DNA from: Amaurobius ferox
Lineage: Eukaryota; Arthropoda; Arachnida; Araneae; Amaurobiidae
DNA length: 64,000 bases
Assembly (NCBI GenBank): GCA_951213105.1
Contig: OX578152.1
Span: forward strand, 102,145,455 to 102,209,454
Direction of reading: 5' to 3'
Within the stretch, counting starts at the first letter, position 1; each line of letters begins with the position of its first letter. The position numbers were made by a program, and so were the translations under genes. Shown here in pieces: positions 32,966-45,224 of this stretch. The notes under the pieces were generated by a model, which made no database searches, had not been told where the DNA came from, and saw only the letters and a program-made list of their open reading frames with translations.

Positions 32966-34700
32966 AGCAATATACCTGTAGTATATATTCTTATTTGTCA
33001 GTAAAGTCATATGACGGCAGGAGTTGCATCACATAAAATTGATGCTGTCAATTATTAATGTTTTATCTCCAACAATTGAATGGACGCAAAACGAATGGCA
33101 ATTCCACCATGTGACGTCATAGATGTGTTTCTCAAATTTCAGCGACTTATTAGTATGCAATTCCTTCATTCGACTGCCAAGATGTCGAATCTCGTCGGGA
33201 ATTTCCGGAAGACAAAGGCATGTCCTGAATGACAGGACATTCCCTAATGGCGCTTTTCATCTCCGTCTAATATTGTTTCAGTAATTAATGAGTCAAACTG
33301 TGATGATATCAAGGATCACTGTAGGAATTATGCATTTCGATGCAAACTAAAGTTAAATATTCGGAGTGTTAGACTTCATTCAATTTTAATTCTATATTGA
33401 TAAGGTACATTTGGTATTATAGTCATCCCCAAAATTGAAAATTAATTCTTTCATGACTTTCATTCGGAACCTTATTCTTTTGAAATAATTTATAAAAAAC
33501 TTAACTTTCCTTTATTCAAGTTGGCAACAGGTCTGTCACCGAGATATTTTTGCTTTAATGACGATCGGCTTAACAAAAGACTTAAAGCACTCGTACCAAA
33601 AAATTAAAATTTTGAGCTTTGCTAATTAATATAATTTATTTAAATACGCGCTAGTAAAAAGAAATTATGAACAAGAAATTTGTGAAGAAGCTTTCCACAT
33701 AGTGTCGAATGGTGTGTTCCCTTCATTTTTGGAGCAATTATTAAGTATTTTTATTAAATTTTGCATACTTATTTAGTACAGTTATAAATCACGCTTTATA
33801 AATCACGTATTATAAATCACGTTTTATAAATCATGTTTTATATATCACGTTTCATAAATCACGTAATATAATCATTATTTTAAATCACATATAAAATGAT
33901 TGTTTATTTAACATATTTGACTGCTCTGACTTGAAAGAAGTTCAAAAAATCATTCGTAGTTTCGGGGGCGGCTTCCTAATCGTCTACTGCCTTTATGATT
34001 AGGCCCATTCTCGCAGAAATGATGTCCGATTTGAATTCATTGATGCTCGGTGACATCTTTGACAATATCGAAGGATCGTTGATCCAGTATCGGCCACGGG
34101 ACAGAACCAATCACAGCAGGATTTTCAATTTCTTCTTGGAAGAAGATAAGAAAAGGTGGTTGAAAAGTCCTTCCAAATTCTCCAGATGTACTCTGGAACA
34201 GAGATCGAGGTAGAATTTTTGCAGAAGAGTAAAAATACTCCCTGTCTTGATTTGAAGGAGTATTTTGCTTTCTAAAGGATTAATTTTTAATTAATGTGCA
34301 GTTATCCTTAAATTTCCAGGTATTTATTAAATTTATTGTATTTTGTACAAAAGAAATTACAGGATTATCGTCCAACAGGATATAAATTTCTGACTCGTCT
34401 ACGTTGAAAAAATATAATATTTAATAAATGCATACTCTTTATTTGTGTTAAAAAGTAGGATACATTATATATCTGATAGCACAATTAATATACCTTATAA
34501 ACTTTATGAAATGAGTTTTAAAATATTTACTACATTTTGAACTTTTCGGATCACATTTGTCACTACATTTTGAACTTTTAGGATCACATTTATCGAAATG
34601 TGATCCTCATTCACAATGATGAAACAATTTACATCCGAAAGATATAAATTTAGATGCAAATGCATCAAATTCTAATTTATGTTTTTGGAATGTTGCGCCT
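32966..34700. other. AT-rich DNA with a 14-bp minisatellite
   Basis: Six units of ATAAATCACGTTTT type lie at 33786-33870. A 36-bp tandem duplication ('ACTACATTTTGAACTTTT') lies at 34527-34596. The 72-codon frame at 33995-34213 has no recognisable motif. Confidence 0.6.
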
Positions 34701-34739
34701 CTAACTACCCAAATCATTATTTTAACACCATTATTCAAA

Positions 34740-35190
34740 AATTGACGTTCATTTCAATAATAACGCGTTTGAAAATTAGTTTCTGTATAAAACACAAAAT
34801 AACATAAATTTTAGCCGGTGCAAACATATTGAGAAAGTGAAAAATATTTTCACAATAAAATGAAATATGCGGAGGATTGTGTACAAATGCAAATTTTCAC
34901 GAAACCGCTGAAACATAACCTTCATTTCATTAACAATAAGTTTGAAAAACGGCCATTATACAATACGTAATATAATTATAAAAATACAGTGGATGCAAAC
35001 AGATTGGATAAGCGAAATATATTTTCACAATTATACAAAATATACTGAGAATACAGTACAAATTTAGTTTGCTTTTCGTGGTACTGCTGCAAAATAGCTT
35101 TTCATTTCATTAATGATACGTGAGAAAAATATTTTTTTCTATATAACACGAAATTATTATAAAAATTTTAATCGATTAAATAGATTTCGA
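34740..35190. repeat. Decayed satellite of about 178-bp period
   Basis: Three diverged units align at about 34740, 34918 and 35096. Each has 'TTCATTTCA-TAA', then 'ATATAA-AC', 'AAAATT/ACAG' and 'TGCAAACA' at matching places. It is non-coding. Confidence 0.6.
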
Positions 35191-35905
35191 ACTTGAAGAA
35201 AGAAAATCATTGGTCATCTCTTGGCGTGAAGCATCGGGAATCGTCGTTTGCAAGCGTGATTTTCACAATCGCGAGGAAACAGATTAACAAAAGAATGAGA
35301 AAACTCAGATCTCAAAATTAGTGTGTTTTCAAATTCGTATCATTTTTGGGCAATTCATGAACAATTTCCGTTTTAATGACCTTTTTTCGGAACTTCCGTA
35401 AACTTCGTGATTGGAGAATTTTTTTCCTAAATCAATGCGCAAAAATACGCCTTACTTAATTTTCAAAGAGTATTTCCCTGTTTTATAGCGTGAAATACGC
35501 GTATAGAGGCGTTATTTCGATCTCTGCTCCGGAGACTTAGAAGACCTGAAATCTTGCACATTTATAGTATCGACCACGCGTCAGAACCTTACGGAACCGA
35601 TTTTAATTTAGATGACTACTTTGGACACTGAACGCCATACATTTTTTAAATATATAAAACTCATTTAAAAAAGCTGCAAATTAAAGTCTGTCAAAAACAT
35701 GGGAAAAATGTAAGTTAAATTCTACTTATGGACGAGTGAATAGAAGTCCATTCTCTATTCCCAATGAAATCAACATTTCCCTGAATTTTGTGATTCCTTT
35801 TGCTCGACAACTTTATTTTTATTTTCAGTGGATGGAGCACATGAGCAAAATACAAAAGTAACAACAGTGAGAAACAACGACAACAGTTCAAAAGATAACC
35901 GAAAG
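35191..35905. other. No recognisable gene
   Basis: I see nothing beyond AT-rich sequence. Confidence 0.5.
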
Positions 35906-36160
35906 TTATTGTCCCAATACTACTATCGCCTCCCAATGTCTGTAAACCTCAGTAGCACCATGTAGGGCTTCACAGAGGTGCAGGTGGTGTTTGTCCATAG
36001 GTCCATCACCATCACATAGCGGACAGGCAGCCTCAGTAAAAATACCAATACGATACAAATGTACATCGAGACAGTTACGCCCAGTTAGCTGTAGATAAAA
36101 AGCCACTGCCTCTTTTATTGATTTATCAGACATATCCAGGAGAGACGTCTTCTCCCATAT
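35906..36160 (-). pseudogene. Non-LTR retrotransposon C-terminal remnant
   Basis: The minus strand gives an open frame with 'AVAFYLQLTGRNCLDVHLYR', then 'IGIF', 'CPLC' and 'HLHLCEAL'. This matches the end of Jockey/R1-like polyproteins, downstream of the RNase H domain, where a 'L.TGH..L..HL...G......CPLC......H.L..C' zinc-knuckle-like motif is usual. The knuckle residues Cys-Cys-His-Cys are all present. The reverse transcriptase itself is absent and the frame is lost on both sides, so this is a fragment. Confidence 0.8.
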
Positions 36161-37240
36161 TTGTTACCCTGACTTCATATATTGTCTTATAAATTATTTT
36201 GTCGTTAGAAAAGAAGTTTCTCGTTTTACAAAATGTATCATGCAGCACCTTTATTGGCAAAAATACGTTTATACTGAAATGCTTATGCTGAGATGCTCGT
36301 TTATGCTAAACCGCTCGAAAACTACTATAGGTAAGAAAATGAAAATTTACACACATACGCAAAATTGAACACAAATGCTTATAATCACAATTTTAATAAT
36401 TAAAACGAACTGTAACAGGTGAATCGCACATTTTTAAACCGGCCATGCTCACTACATTTTGTACAAATAACAAGTCAAGTAATCAAATCGTGTGTACCTC
36501 TATGCATTGTAATTCAAACGTGCTCCTGTGTATTAAAGATTGTGTTACTAGAGTTGCAATCAAATAACGTATTTTATGTATACCTTTTAATATATAATCT
36601 AACTAACATTAATTTAAAACAAATAACCAAAAGACCAACTTAATTTTCATACTCTGTCTACACCAATTAATCTCCATATAATTTCTATCCGCGTACATAT
36701 CCCTAAAGAATTTATTTAACTTAAACAATTCCACAATACACTAAAAATGATTCTTAATCATGCTACTTGGATCACTTAATATTACAGACATTCTGCGCAA
36801 TTACTTATCAAGAGATGTCATTCCCTTATTATATAACAACTTATTGCACTTATTTCGAATATCAAGGAGAATTCCCGGATGACACGATGGTCGTCCATAA
36901 TGAGGAACAAGGCTGTCCTTAATGACGACGTCCTTGAATCAACCGAGACAAATATTGTTTCATTAATCGAAATGTCAATTTGGGTTAGTGTGCAGTGTCA
37001 AAAGAGAATTTATACAGTTTAACGCGTTCATATTAATGAAATAGGAAGTAATAAATAAGTTACATAAACAAAAAGAAAGAATTTATTTAAAAGGAATTTT
37101 ATATATTATAAATTCCGGTAGAAAAGATGACGCATTTTACAAGTTGATAAATTTCTTTTACTGTATGCGGTGTTGACTATGTTATACAATTGTTTAAAAG
37201 TGTTTAAATTTATCCATATTTCGTGCAAATTTAATTTGAT
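36161..37240. other. No recognisable gene
   Basis: The stretch 36855-36965 resembles 33175-33285 ('AATT-CCGGA-GACA' and 'ATATTGTTTCA-TAAT'), so it is probably a dispersed repeat. No coding is seen. Confidence 0.5.
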
Positions 37241-37432
37241 AAAATAGTAGACTAGCTGTATATATACTAAACTAGTAGACTAGCTGTATATATACTAAAA
37301 TAGTAGACTAGCTGTATGTATACTAAAATAGTAGACTAGCTGTATGTATACAAAAATAGTAGACTAGCTGAATACATACTAAAATAGTAGACTAGCGGTA
37401 TATATGCTAAAACAATAGACTTGCTATATGTT
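37241..37432 (+). repeat. 28-bp minisatellite
   Basis: Seven units with core AAAATAGTAGACTAGCTGTA, period 28, with only a few changes between units except the last. Confidence 0.95.
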
Positions 37433-38490
37433 CTTTATACGGGATATACAAGGAAAAGAAAATTCACAATTTGCAGTGAATATTTAATATTTTCAGTCTT
37501 TTTTTTATTTTAAAATAATTCTCATGGAGAGAGAAGTGATTTCTTCCATGTTAAGATAAAACAAGAAAGATCAATCATGCATAAAATATTGATTATGAAA
37601 CATTTTCCAACTGCAATGCAATTTTATTTAAACATCTCTAAAATGCGATACATTCAGCGGCAATGTTTTTAAAATTATCAGAATACTACAATAATTTATT
37701 ACATTTGAAAACTTAAAACTTCATCGGAAAAAATGAACTTCATTCAAATGACGGCATTGAAATATCAATCGTCTGGCTCTCTATGTAAAAATTGTAAATA
37801 TTTTATTCATACACTTTTATTCCATTCCTTTCATTCTTTAGAATACTACAATAATTTATTTTATGTAAAAACTTAAAACCATGGAGGTAAAAGTAATTTA
37901 AACTAACTTCATCGAAAAAGTCTGCTATAAAACCGTCTGTTCTCTATGTAAAGTCAATGAATGTTTCATTCATATCAGCTATATTGCAGACTCCAGAGCT
38001 AAATAATTTTGAATTAAAAATAACTTCTTTAACTCAAAATTCAATTCTCAGCAATTCTTATACAACTCATCCTACATCTTTATGTGTTTACACTCTCCAT
38101 ACGTGAAAATTAGGCTTCGATGTAGAAATAATCAAAGTTTGATTATCATTTAAACTCAAATGTATTGTAATTGCGTTGTTTCAGAATGTACATGCACAGA
38201 AATTAAGCAAAAATAAAGCGGGTTTATGAAGCATACAACACTAAATATAAATTAAAAAGAATTTTAAAAATGACGATTTTGACTTAAGATGGATGGCATT
38301 GATCATTTAAACTCAAATATTTTATAATTGCGTTGTATCAGAATATAGATGGACAGAAATTAAGCAAAAATAAAGCAGTTTTAGGACTGATGCAGCACTA
38401 AATATAAATTAAAAATAACTTTAAAAATTACGATTTTTGACACAAGATGGATGCCATATTTTATTTTGAAGAGGTTCACGTGATCTCTTC

Positions 38491-39031
38491 ATATAATATG
38501 TGTTATTGTTGTTGAGACCCAGACCGTCCGACCTACCAGAAGGGTGTAAGGTAACAGTTTGGACGGCCGGGAAGTGCCACCCAATTTAGACCGGAACCCA
38601 GTGGGGGAGGCATCCACAGGGACCGTACCCTCCTTCCCCTACCACCAACCTCTCGGAAGGACTTACGGACCTACATGTTTAACGTGATCGTACTCCGCGT
38701 GAACACGGCGGCAGTTTTGGCAGAGGCTGGAATCGAACCCGAGCCTACCGAGTGCAACTCCAGCGCGCTAACCAATGGGCTACCGCGCCCCCATATAATA
38801 TGTGTTGTTGTTGTTATTGTTGAGGCCCAGACCGTCCGGCCTACCAGAAAGGTGTAAGGTAACTGTACCCATATAATATGTGTTGAAGACCCAGACCGTC
38901 CGACTCGTCCAAAGGACTAAGAGCAACTATTTGGACGGCCGGCCATATAATATGTGTAGAAGACCCAGACCGTCCGACTCGTCCAGAGGACTTAGAGTAA
39001 CTAGTTGGACGGCCGGGCATATAATATGTGT
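38491..39031 (-). mobile_element. Cluster of four SINE-A insertions sharing one target duplication
   Basis: The 13-mer ATATAATATGTGT occurs five times, at 38491, 38793, 38871, 38945 and 39019. It separates four minus-strand SINE-derived units: 38504-38792 (full length), 38806-38870 (tail only), 38884-38944 and 38958-39018 (61-bp variant tails). Confidence 0.9.
38504..38792 (-). mobile_element. tRNA-derived SINE-A, full length
   Basis: On the minus strand: A-box region 'GGTAGCCCATTGGTTAGCGC', a B-box region ending 'GGTTCGATTCC', then 'GTTTTGGCAG'-complement body, tail 'GGTAGGTCGGACGGTCTGGG' and (CAA)n. It is flanked by the 13-bp repeat. The plus-strand 60-codon open frame inside it is a shadow. 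Confidence 0.95.
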
Positions 39032-39416
39032 GTAATTATTATTTTAATTTTTATTTAAAAACTACCTAATATATTTTGCTGAAATTTTTTTCATATTTTT
39101 ATGGGATAATTTGAATATTTCCTAAAACTTTCGAAGCAATTTGTAAATTTTAAATTCGCTTAAAAAATGTTTGAAAAATTAAGTCCTATAGGGTTCAATG
39201 TATTTCATTTTGTCAACTCGGGTTCAGTCCAAAACTAATTTGGTGATGTTATTCATTTATATTCCCATAGGTCCCACAGAGCGTCAAAACAACATACTAA
39301 AATTTAATTTTGATAAAGTCATTTTTTCGGCACATATCATGCGAACGGACAGACAGACAGAATGAATGAACAAAGTCATAAATGCTTTTCAACTATGTTG
39401 TGAAGTGTTAAAAATA

Positions 39417-39890
39417 GAAAAGCAGACAGAAATATAACTTATTATTAATATTTTTTATTTATTTATATCAAAGAGAATTTCCGGAGGATATGGCTGTATA
39501 TCGAAGAAGTATGACTGGCATTTATTGCTTTCTATACACGCAGTTTGCACGATCCTGGTGCCGATTTCTACTAACTAAACAATGCTCTAGTCTAGATCTT
39601 TGAAATTGATATTTATCTACTATCTCGCTTTGTAGTTCAGTTCCAGTTCTCAACTTTTTCAATTTTCCGTTGACGGATCTACAATCTGTTTTGATATCAA
39701 TAACATATGTGCTCAGTCATATCTGTATCAGAAATAAAAGCGTTACGATAATAGATTACGCTTTAGACGCTTATAGTACTTCCGAACTTAATAAATAAAA
39801 TATGTAAATATTTCTTCTTGTTTTACCAGAAAAGGGATCCATATTACATATATATAAATCCAATAAATTGATATTTTGAACTTCTTTTTA
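39417..39890. other. No recognisable gene
   Basis: Nothing assignable. Confidence 0.5.
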
Positions 39891-40820
39891 CTTTTCTTAT
39901 ATACATAATATCTTAGGATTCCGTTTTTCAAGTATTGTGACGGGGTCGAAAATTCGAATTCAAGTTTTCGACGGGAGAGTACGTTTCAAGCATCCCTGAT
40001 CACGAATCAAACATTTCTGAGGTGATGCCTGTGTGTGTGTCAGTGAGTCTGTGGAGACGATATCTCACGAACGAGTGGAGCGATTCGAATGAAATTTGGT
40101 ACAAAAACCACAATCCGTGAATACTGGAAGCCTATGGTTTTTACATACAATCGAATGTTCAGAACCCTCCTAAATTTTGAAATGAAAATTTAAAAAAAAT
40201 CATCGAAAAATTGAAACATTCAATAAAGTTACGTAAATAATTATTTCGTATGTAATATTTCCTTAGAAAATGATTGACATAAACTTTAGAACGCCAGCAT
40301 GAACCGTTCTCGAGATATTGCAGATTTTTCAAATAAATTTTTCAAAAAATCCCATAAATTAAAAAAAAAATTAGCTGTTGAGAAATATGTTCACTTCTCA
40401 TATGTAATATCATGCGATAAATCGGGTGACATCATTCTCGTGGATCTAGCTCATTCCATTCATAAGAGAAGATGCTTTGAGTAATACTTTTGTATTTGAA
40501 CGCCAATAGTCATTTATCTGCTATAAGAATAACTTATTTCTCCGTCCATAACGCTTGCGCTTGGCGAGATTTTGTCGACAAATTTGGCGGAATGACGCCA
40601 ACTTGGCTATTTTTTTTTCAAATGTTGCCAAATTAACGAAAATCTCGCCAAATGGATAAAAATGACGCTAAATCAATGAAAATGACGACTAATTGTCGAA
40701 AATTCAATATCTTAGAACATAAGTATCTACTATAAGAAAAACCTATTTTTTTTACTGTAAAAGAAGTAAATTCACTGCATTATATAAGGAAAGTCATGTG
40801 TTGCCCACATCAGATTTTTT
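39891..40820 (+). repeat. Family F1, near full length
   Basis: The 5' hairpin is decayed, but 'AAGTATTGTGACGGGGTCG' and all later landmarks are present up to 'GTTGCCCACATCAG'. The (GT)n segment is short here. The internal GGCGA hairpin is at about 40560-40655. Confidence 0.92.
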
Positions 40821-41853
40821 TCTTTTTATTAATAAAAATTAAAATGTATCTGTCCTAACAAATTTTCTTATTTTCACTCGAAATGCCTTCGAAACTATAG
40901 AAGATAGATAGAAATGGTAAACGACAAAAATATGTTAGTAAGTTTTATTTCTCTATATTGTTTTTTATGAATCTATTATAGTTTGCGAGTCATCGTCTTG
41001 TCAATTTAAAGAATGAAAAATCTCCGTTTTTCAAGATTGTAATGCAATCTTAAAAGCTAAAAGCTGTTAACAACAAGCAAGAATTTGTAGCTCTTTGAAT
41101 TCCCTAGAAGTGTATACATAATTAGATTTTGGAAAGAGTCTTTAGTTTTTGAAGTACAGTGGTTGTAATCTGGATATTTAAAATGCCAGGATTGTTGCAC
41201 CTCAATCTGTTTATTTTCTCTGTTTATTTATGTACGGTATATTTTATTTTGGTTAAACAATTTGAGGTTGAATGAATTTAGGGATTCTAAAGATGTTTAA
41301 TGATTGGTGACGTTTGAACAGAATTGATGGAAATATACGTACTCATATACTTATTTAAATAAGTATTTATGTGCCGCCAGGCAAGTTTATAGATTAACTT
41401 GAATGTGGAATCTCGTCAGAAAATAGGTTTAATTTATATACCTCCAGCAAGTTAGTACAATACTTGGATATTTTCGCGTGAAATCTACGTCGGAGAATCC
41501 AGATAAAATCGGAGCGAAAGCTAAAAATGCTAATTAGTTATAATCAGTTAGCGAGTCACTTGCAGCGCTTTGGAAACCTTAAACGAAACAAATGAGTCTG
41601 AAAAATATCGAATACACTTATTGAGTTTTGTTTTACAAAATGTTATTCATGCAAAATTCATTTCGGTTCCATCGGACTTCAGCAATCGTCGATTTTTATT
41701 CGATGGAGCATGGCTATGTTACTATAGACAGACCTAACATGTACTCTACTCCGGGATCTTTGATTCGTAATTTATTTGGGTACTTAAGGACTTTTACTAT
41801 AAGAACCTTGTAAATTGTAGTATTAAATTTGACATTATCTATTGACTATTAAT
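40821..41853. other. No recognisable gene
   Basis: AT-rich. A 61-codon frame at 41628 has no known motif. Confidence 0.5.
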
Positions 41854-41864
41854 ATATTTATCCG

Positions 41865-42206
41865 GGGCGGGGTAGCCCAGTGGTTAGCGTGCGGGAATTG
41901 CGCTCGGTAGGCCCGGGTTCGATGCCCGCCACTGTCAAAACTGCCAGCGTGTTCACGCGGAGTGCGATCAAGTGAAACATGTGGGTCTGTAGTCCTTCCG
42001 AGAGATAAATGGTAGGGGAAGGAGAGTACGGTCCCTGTTTCCCCCTGTTACTCAATGGGGAAGGCATCCTTGTGGGGAAGGCATCTCCCATCGGATGCCT
42101 TCTCCACTGGGTTCCCGTCTAAATTGAGGGGGGGGGGGGGGCACCTCCCGGCCGTCCAAACAGTTACCTTTCTGGTAGGTCGGACTACCTGGGTCTCAAC
42201 AACAAC
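41865..42206 (+). mobile_element. tRNA-derived SINE-A, young insertion
   Basis: It has A box 'GGTAGCCCAGTGGTTAGCG' and B box 'GGTTCGATGCC', with the body expanded by a small internal duplication around GGGGAAGGCATC (42057-42092) and a poly(G) run at 42129-42140. It ends (CAA)n. The target duplication ATATTTATCCG flanks it at 41854-41864 and 42207-42217, with no mismatch. Confidence 0.95.
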
Positions 42207-42217
42207 ATATTTATCCG

Positions 42218-42629
42218 TTCTGTATTCCATGAACGTTGCATCTTGATAAACGTATCGCATTTTCAATTGCATCGGTTAAAACAAAGATACCATATCCGGC
42301 TGTCTTCTAAAATATGAAGAAAATGTTTCGTTTAGGAAATAAACGAAAAGGTTTTTCTTTCCATTGCATGGGATTTTCTTTTTTTTTGGGGGAAAAAAAA
42401 TCTCATAACTCCTGTTTGTAAATATGACTGAAACCATTTTAAAAGGTAACAGGAAACAGGATATTTAGTAAAAGATTTAAGCCCCTTTTCAAAAAGAGGC
42501 TTGTGAATCACAAATACCTAAACGGGGTGGGTGTTTCTTATTGTATACGTGTACAATAAAATATTAGGGGGGATTTTTCTCCATATAAGATATTATTTTT
42601 TTAACTTTTCCTGCAATGGAAATGCATAG
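42218..42629. other. Dispersed-repeat debris
   Basis: Segments such as 'AAGAGGCTTGTGAATCACAA' are related to 50560 and 53430, the family at 50410-50775. No gene is seen. Confidence 0.45.
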
Positions 42630-43087
42630 GGAGAATTCAGGGATACTGGCCAGGCAACCGTTGAAGACCCAGGCCGTTCGACTCATCCAAAGGATTTGAG
42701 CAACTATTTGAACGGCCGGGAAGGGGCCAGGCAACCGTGTAGGTTTTTGCCTGTTAGCGGCCAGCCCCAGGGGGGTTAATCTCCAACCCAGCGGAGCCGC
42801 AGCCAGGTCGCTGACTTGGCGGAATCATTCACCGGGTTGGGTCCGAAAGAACGTCCGCCAAGCTTGGCACCATCCACCGTCAGCCCTTGGCTCAGGCCAT
42901 GAATAGGCGCAGTCCATGGTCGCGCGACCACCTGGAAGAGTCTGGGCCTGAACGACTCACTGGTTCGACGGACAGTTCATCGTCGAACAGGTAACCAGAT
43001 TGATTTTCCCCCAGCAGACGGAGGACCAGAGGTACAGACCTAAGATCGGATCACCGCAATCTATGGCGGCGCCGCCCCCTGGGGGGC
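42630..43087 (+). repeat. GC-rich family F3, with a 63-bp insertion
   Basis: It matches 61268-61644 at roughly 90 per cent. It starts GGGAGAATTCAGG and ends in the palindromic GGCGGCGCCGCC plus CCCCTGGGGGG. Both copies keep a perfect 8-bp stem, GTTCGACG...CGTCGAAC. F3 is much more GC-rich than its surroundings. I see no tRNA-like boxes or coding; it may be a SINE or a LINE 3' end. Confidence 0.8.
42662..42724 (-). mobile_element. 63-bp SINE-tail micro-insertion
   Basis: The unit is the variant SINE-A tail seen at 38884 and 38958. It is flanked by exact 14-bp copies of GGCCAGGCAACCGT (42648-42661, 42725-42738). The other F3 copy at about 61281 has the uninterrupted site, so this is a true insertion. 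Confidence 0.92.
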
Positions 43088-43430
43088 ATGTATAGGGAAA
43101 GTATTGGGATAGTGTCAAAAATAGCAACTCGAGTTTACGAAGGATTTACAGCACCGAATGGATCTACAGAACCTATTTTAGCGGGACGCCTCTGTCTCTG
43201 TGTGTGTGTGTCCCACACCCAAGCACAAAACTGTGCCACGAAATTTCACAAAATATTTTAAGTAAGTCATTCTTCGGTTCGCCGCAGTCAAAAAAGTAAC
43301 ATTAATACAATTCTATAATTTGACAAGAAGTTGTGTGCATTCTAACAATTTTTTTTATTAATACGTTATTTTAATTTTGATGATTTTTTAAGCGAACGTA
43401 TAAAAATTCAGACTATCGATTACGCAAACG
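43088..43430 (+). repeat. F1-related repeat (second subfamily), 5' part
   Basis: It begins ATGTATAGGGAAAGTATTG and continues with 'AGCAACTCGAGTTTACG' and (GT)n. It is closer to 52362 than to F1 proper. It abuts F3 without a gap. Confidence 0.6.
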
Positions 43431-44334
43431 AAGGCTGGGGGATCCAGTGGATTTTTCAACCTGTCGGCTGCGCATGTCCATCTGTCAGCTGGGTTTAGCC
43501 TATAGAAGGGGAAAAGGGGTAAATTCTTTTCAACAGAATTAATCTTTTCTGTTATAATTATGTTTGCTTTCCTCGGTTGTGGAGCTGTGCGCTCTGCGCT
43601 TATACTAGGAATTTCGCATTTCCTTTGAATTTGGATAGAAACTGACGACGATTGAAAGTGATTTAGCGATTTAGAAAGTGATTGATAACATCTATAAATG
43701 TGTTAATTGAATATCGGGAGCTTCTTTAGGAAACGGGCAACACCGGTTAGTTTGTTCTATTTTGTTACAAAACTGACATTCATAAAGTGTAACTTATAAT
43801 ATTCAACAGTTGCACAGTACAGAAATAAACCGGTGAAATTGACAAATCGAAACCTTCTCACAAATTATTTAGTCTACGCAGTAACAACAAACGTACACTA
43901 GATGTAGCGCTACAAAAGAAATGCGTACCAAAGTCCAAATGTAACATTATAATGTAAACATTGAGATGAGCATCAGTGAGATGAACTGGAGATCCGATGT
44001 AGCTAGAATGAGCACATTTGGCACATCGCTGTCATTCGTGGCATGTTTTAATTATCTGGATTTTGAACCTGACCACCCTTCTCGTCCTGGGCCCGGCATA
44101 GGAATATATATGATTTTTGGGAAAAAATAGAGAACAAGAGCAGCTAGAAAGTTCAAATTTGGTTGTCGCTGTCTCTCATTACATAAAATGTTAATAAATA
44201 CATTTTCCATATATGTGGGTTATATACAAATAATTAAAGTGTAAACCTAAAAAAACCTATGTTCTTATGCTCACAATTCTAGCATGTTACCCTTAATTTT
44301 ACAGTGTTTGAAGGAATCTTTGATTGGTACCAGG
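43431..44334. other. No recognisable gene
   Basis: Mixed composition; nothing assignable. Confidence 0.45.
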
Positions 44335-44720
44335 TTTAATAATATAGTAATATCCCCTCGTGGGATGGGTAACTCCTACCCCCTCTGATGGGTTGACAAT
44401 GGTGTCACGAACACAAAAATCGTATCACGGCAGATTTACAGTATAATGATTGAAACTGTTAAATCTCGTGTGTTAATTTAGTCACAAATACCGCCTTTTG
44501 CGCATAATTATATCAAATTTTGTCCCATGCTGGCATGTTAAGAAAATATAAAAATTCGAAGTTTCTGCTCGAATTAAAATTATTTTTTTTTTATCTAGTT
44601 CTAAATGTTTTGATAACAAAGCCGGATATGAAGTTTTATGGAAATACGTTAATATTTGTGGCAGCTATTGTGTTACAAGAAATAAATCACAGATAGATGG
44701 ACATCATATACGAAATGTAA
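44335..44720 (+). repeat. Family F5
   Basis: It aligns with 54110-54450: 'CACGAACACAAAAA', 'AATGATTGAAACT', 'TCAAATTTTGTCC', 'CGAAGTTT-CGCTCGAATTAAA' and 'TTAATATTTGTG'. The GC-rich start has TCCCCTCG...CCCCCTCTGATGGG. It is non-coding. Confidence 0.75.
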
Positions 44721-45224
44721 TACAATTGTTATTTAATTGTATGAAATCTGAAAAAATTATTTTTTATGCTGATACCTATTGTAATACAAGTAGAACTAAA
44801 TACTAATAAGTATTATTGAATGAGAAAAATACAGTCAAAATTGACACTCGATATATATTAAAAATATATACATATTAGTGTGTATAAAACAAAAGAGTTT
44901 TCTTTGAAGGCAATTATAACATGTTACAATTTCCCTCCTGCACTGTGCGACCCTTGTCCCTGTTTTGCGTTTAAAAACTGAATGCAAATTTTATTAATAT
45001 TGTCAAGCATTTAACAAACATCATAGCAAACTCGTGAAAAAGAAGTAAAAGTACATTATAATTACCTAAATTGGTGACAAAACTTCAGAATGTGAGAATA
45101 CGAAATTACGAAGGCCATGAGAAAAATTTAATAACATGCATTGAGTTCAAAATCAATAAGGCCCCAACAATCATTGATTATAATAATCGTACCAGACCTT
45201 TTGCGAAACGCTATAGTCGTTCGT
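44721..45224. other. No recognisable gene
   Basis: AT-rich; nothing assignable. Confidence 0.5.

Larger units (their letters stand above)
37558..39416 (-). repeat. Family F2, full length, interrupted by SINEs
   Basis: It is the reverse complement of 23085-24420 over its whole length, with both hairpin ends kept. The SINE cluster at 38491-39031 is inserted in it; the copy at 23085 shows the empty site at about 23490-23505. Confidence 0.9.

Noticed and set aside
38170..39416. CRISPR-like array at the five evenly similar 13-mers
   Set aside because: The genome is eukaryotic, the 'spacers' are SINE pieces of unequal length, and the repeats are target duplications.
42048..42272. Overlapping open frames on both strands
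   Set aside because: Shadows of the SINE-A at 41865-42206.
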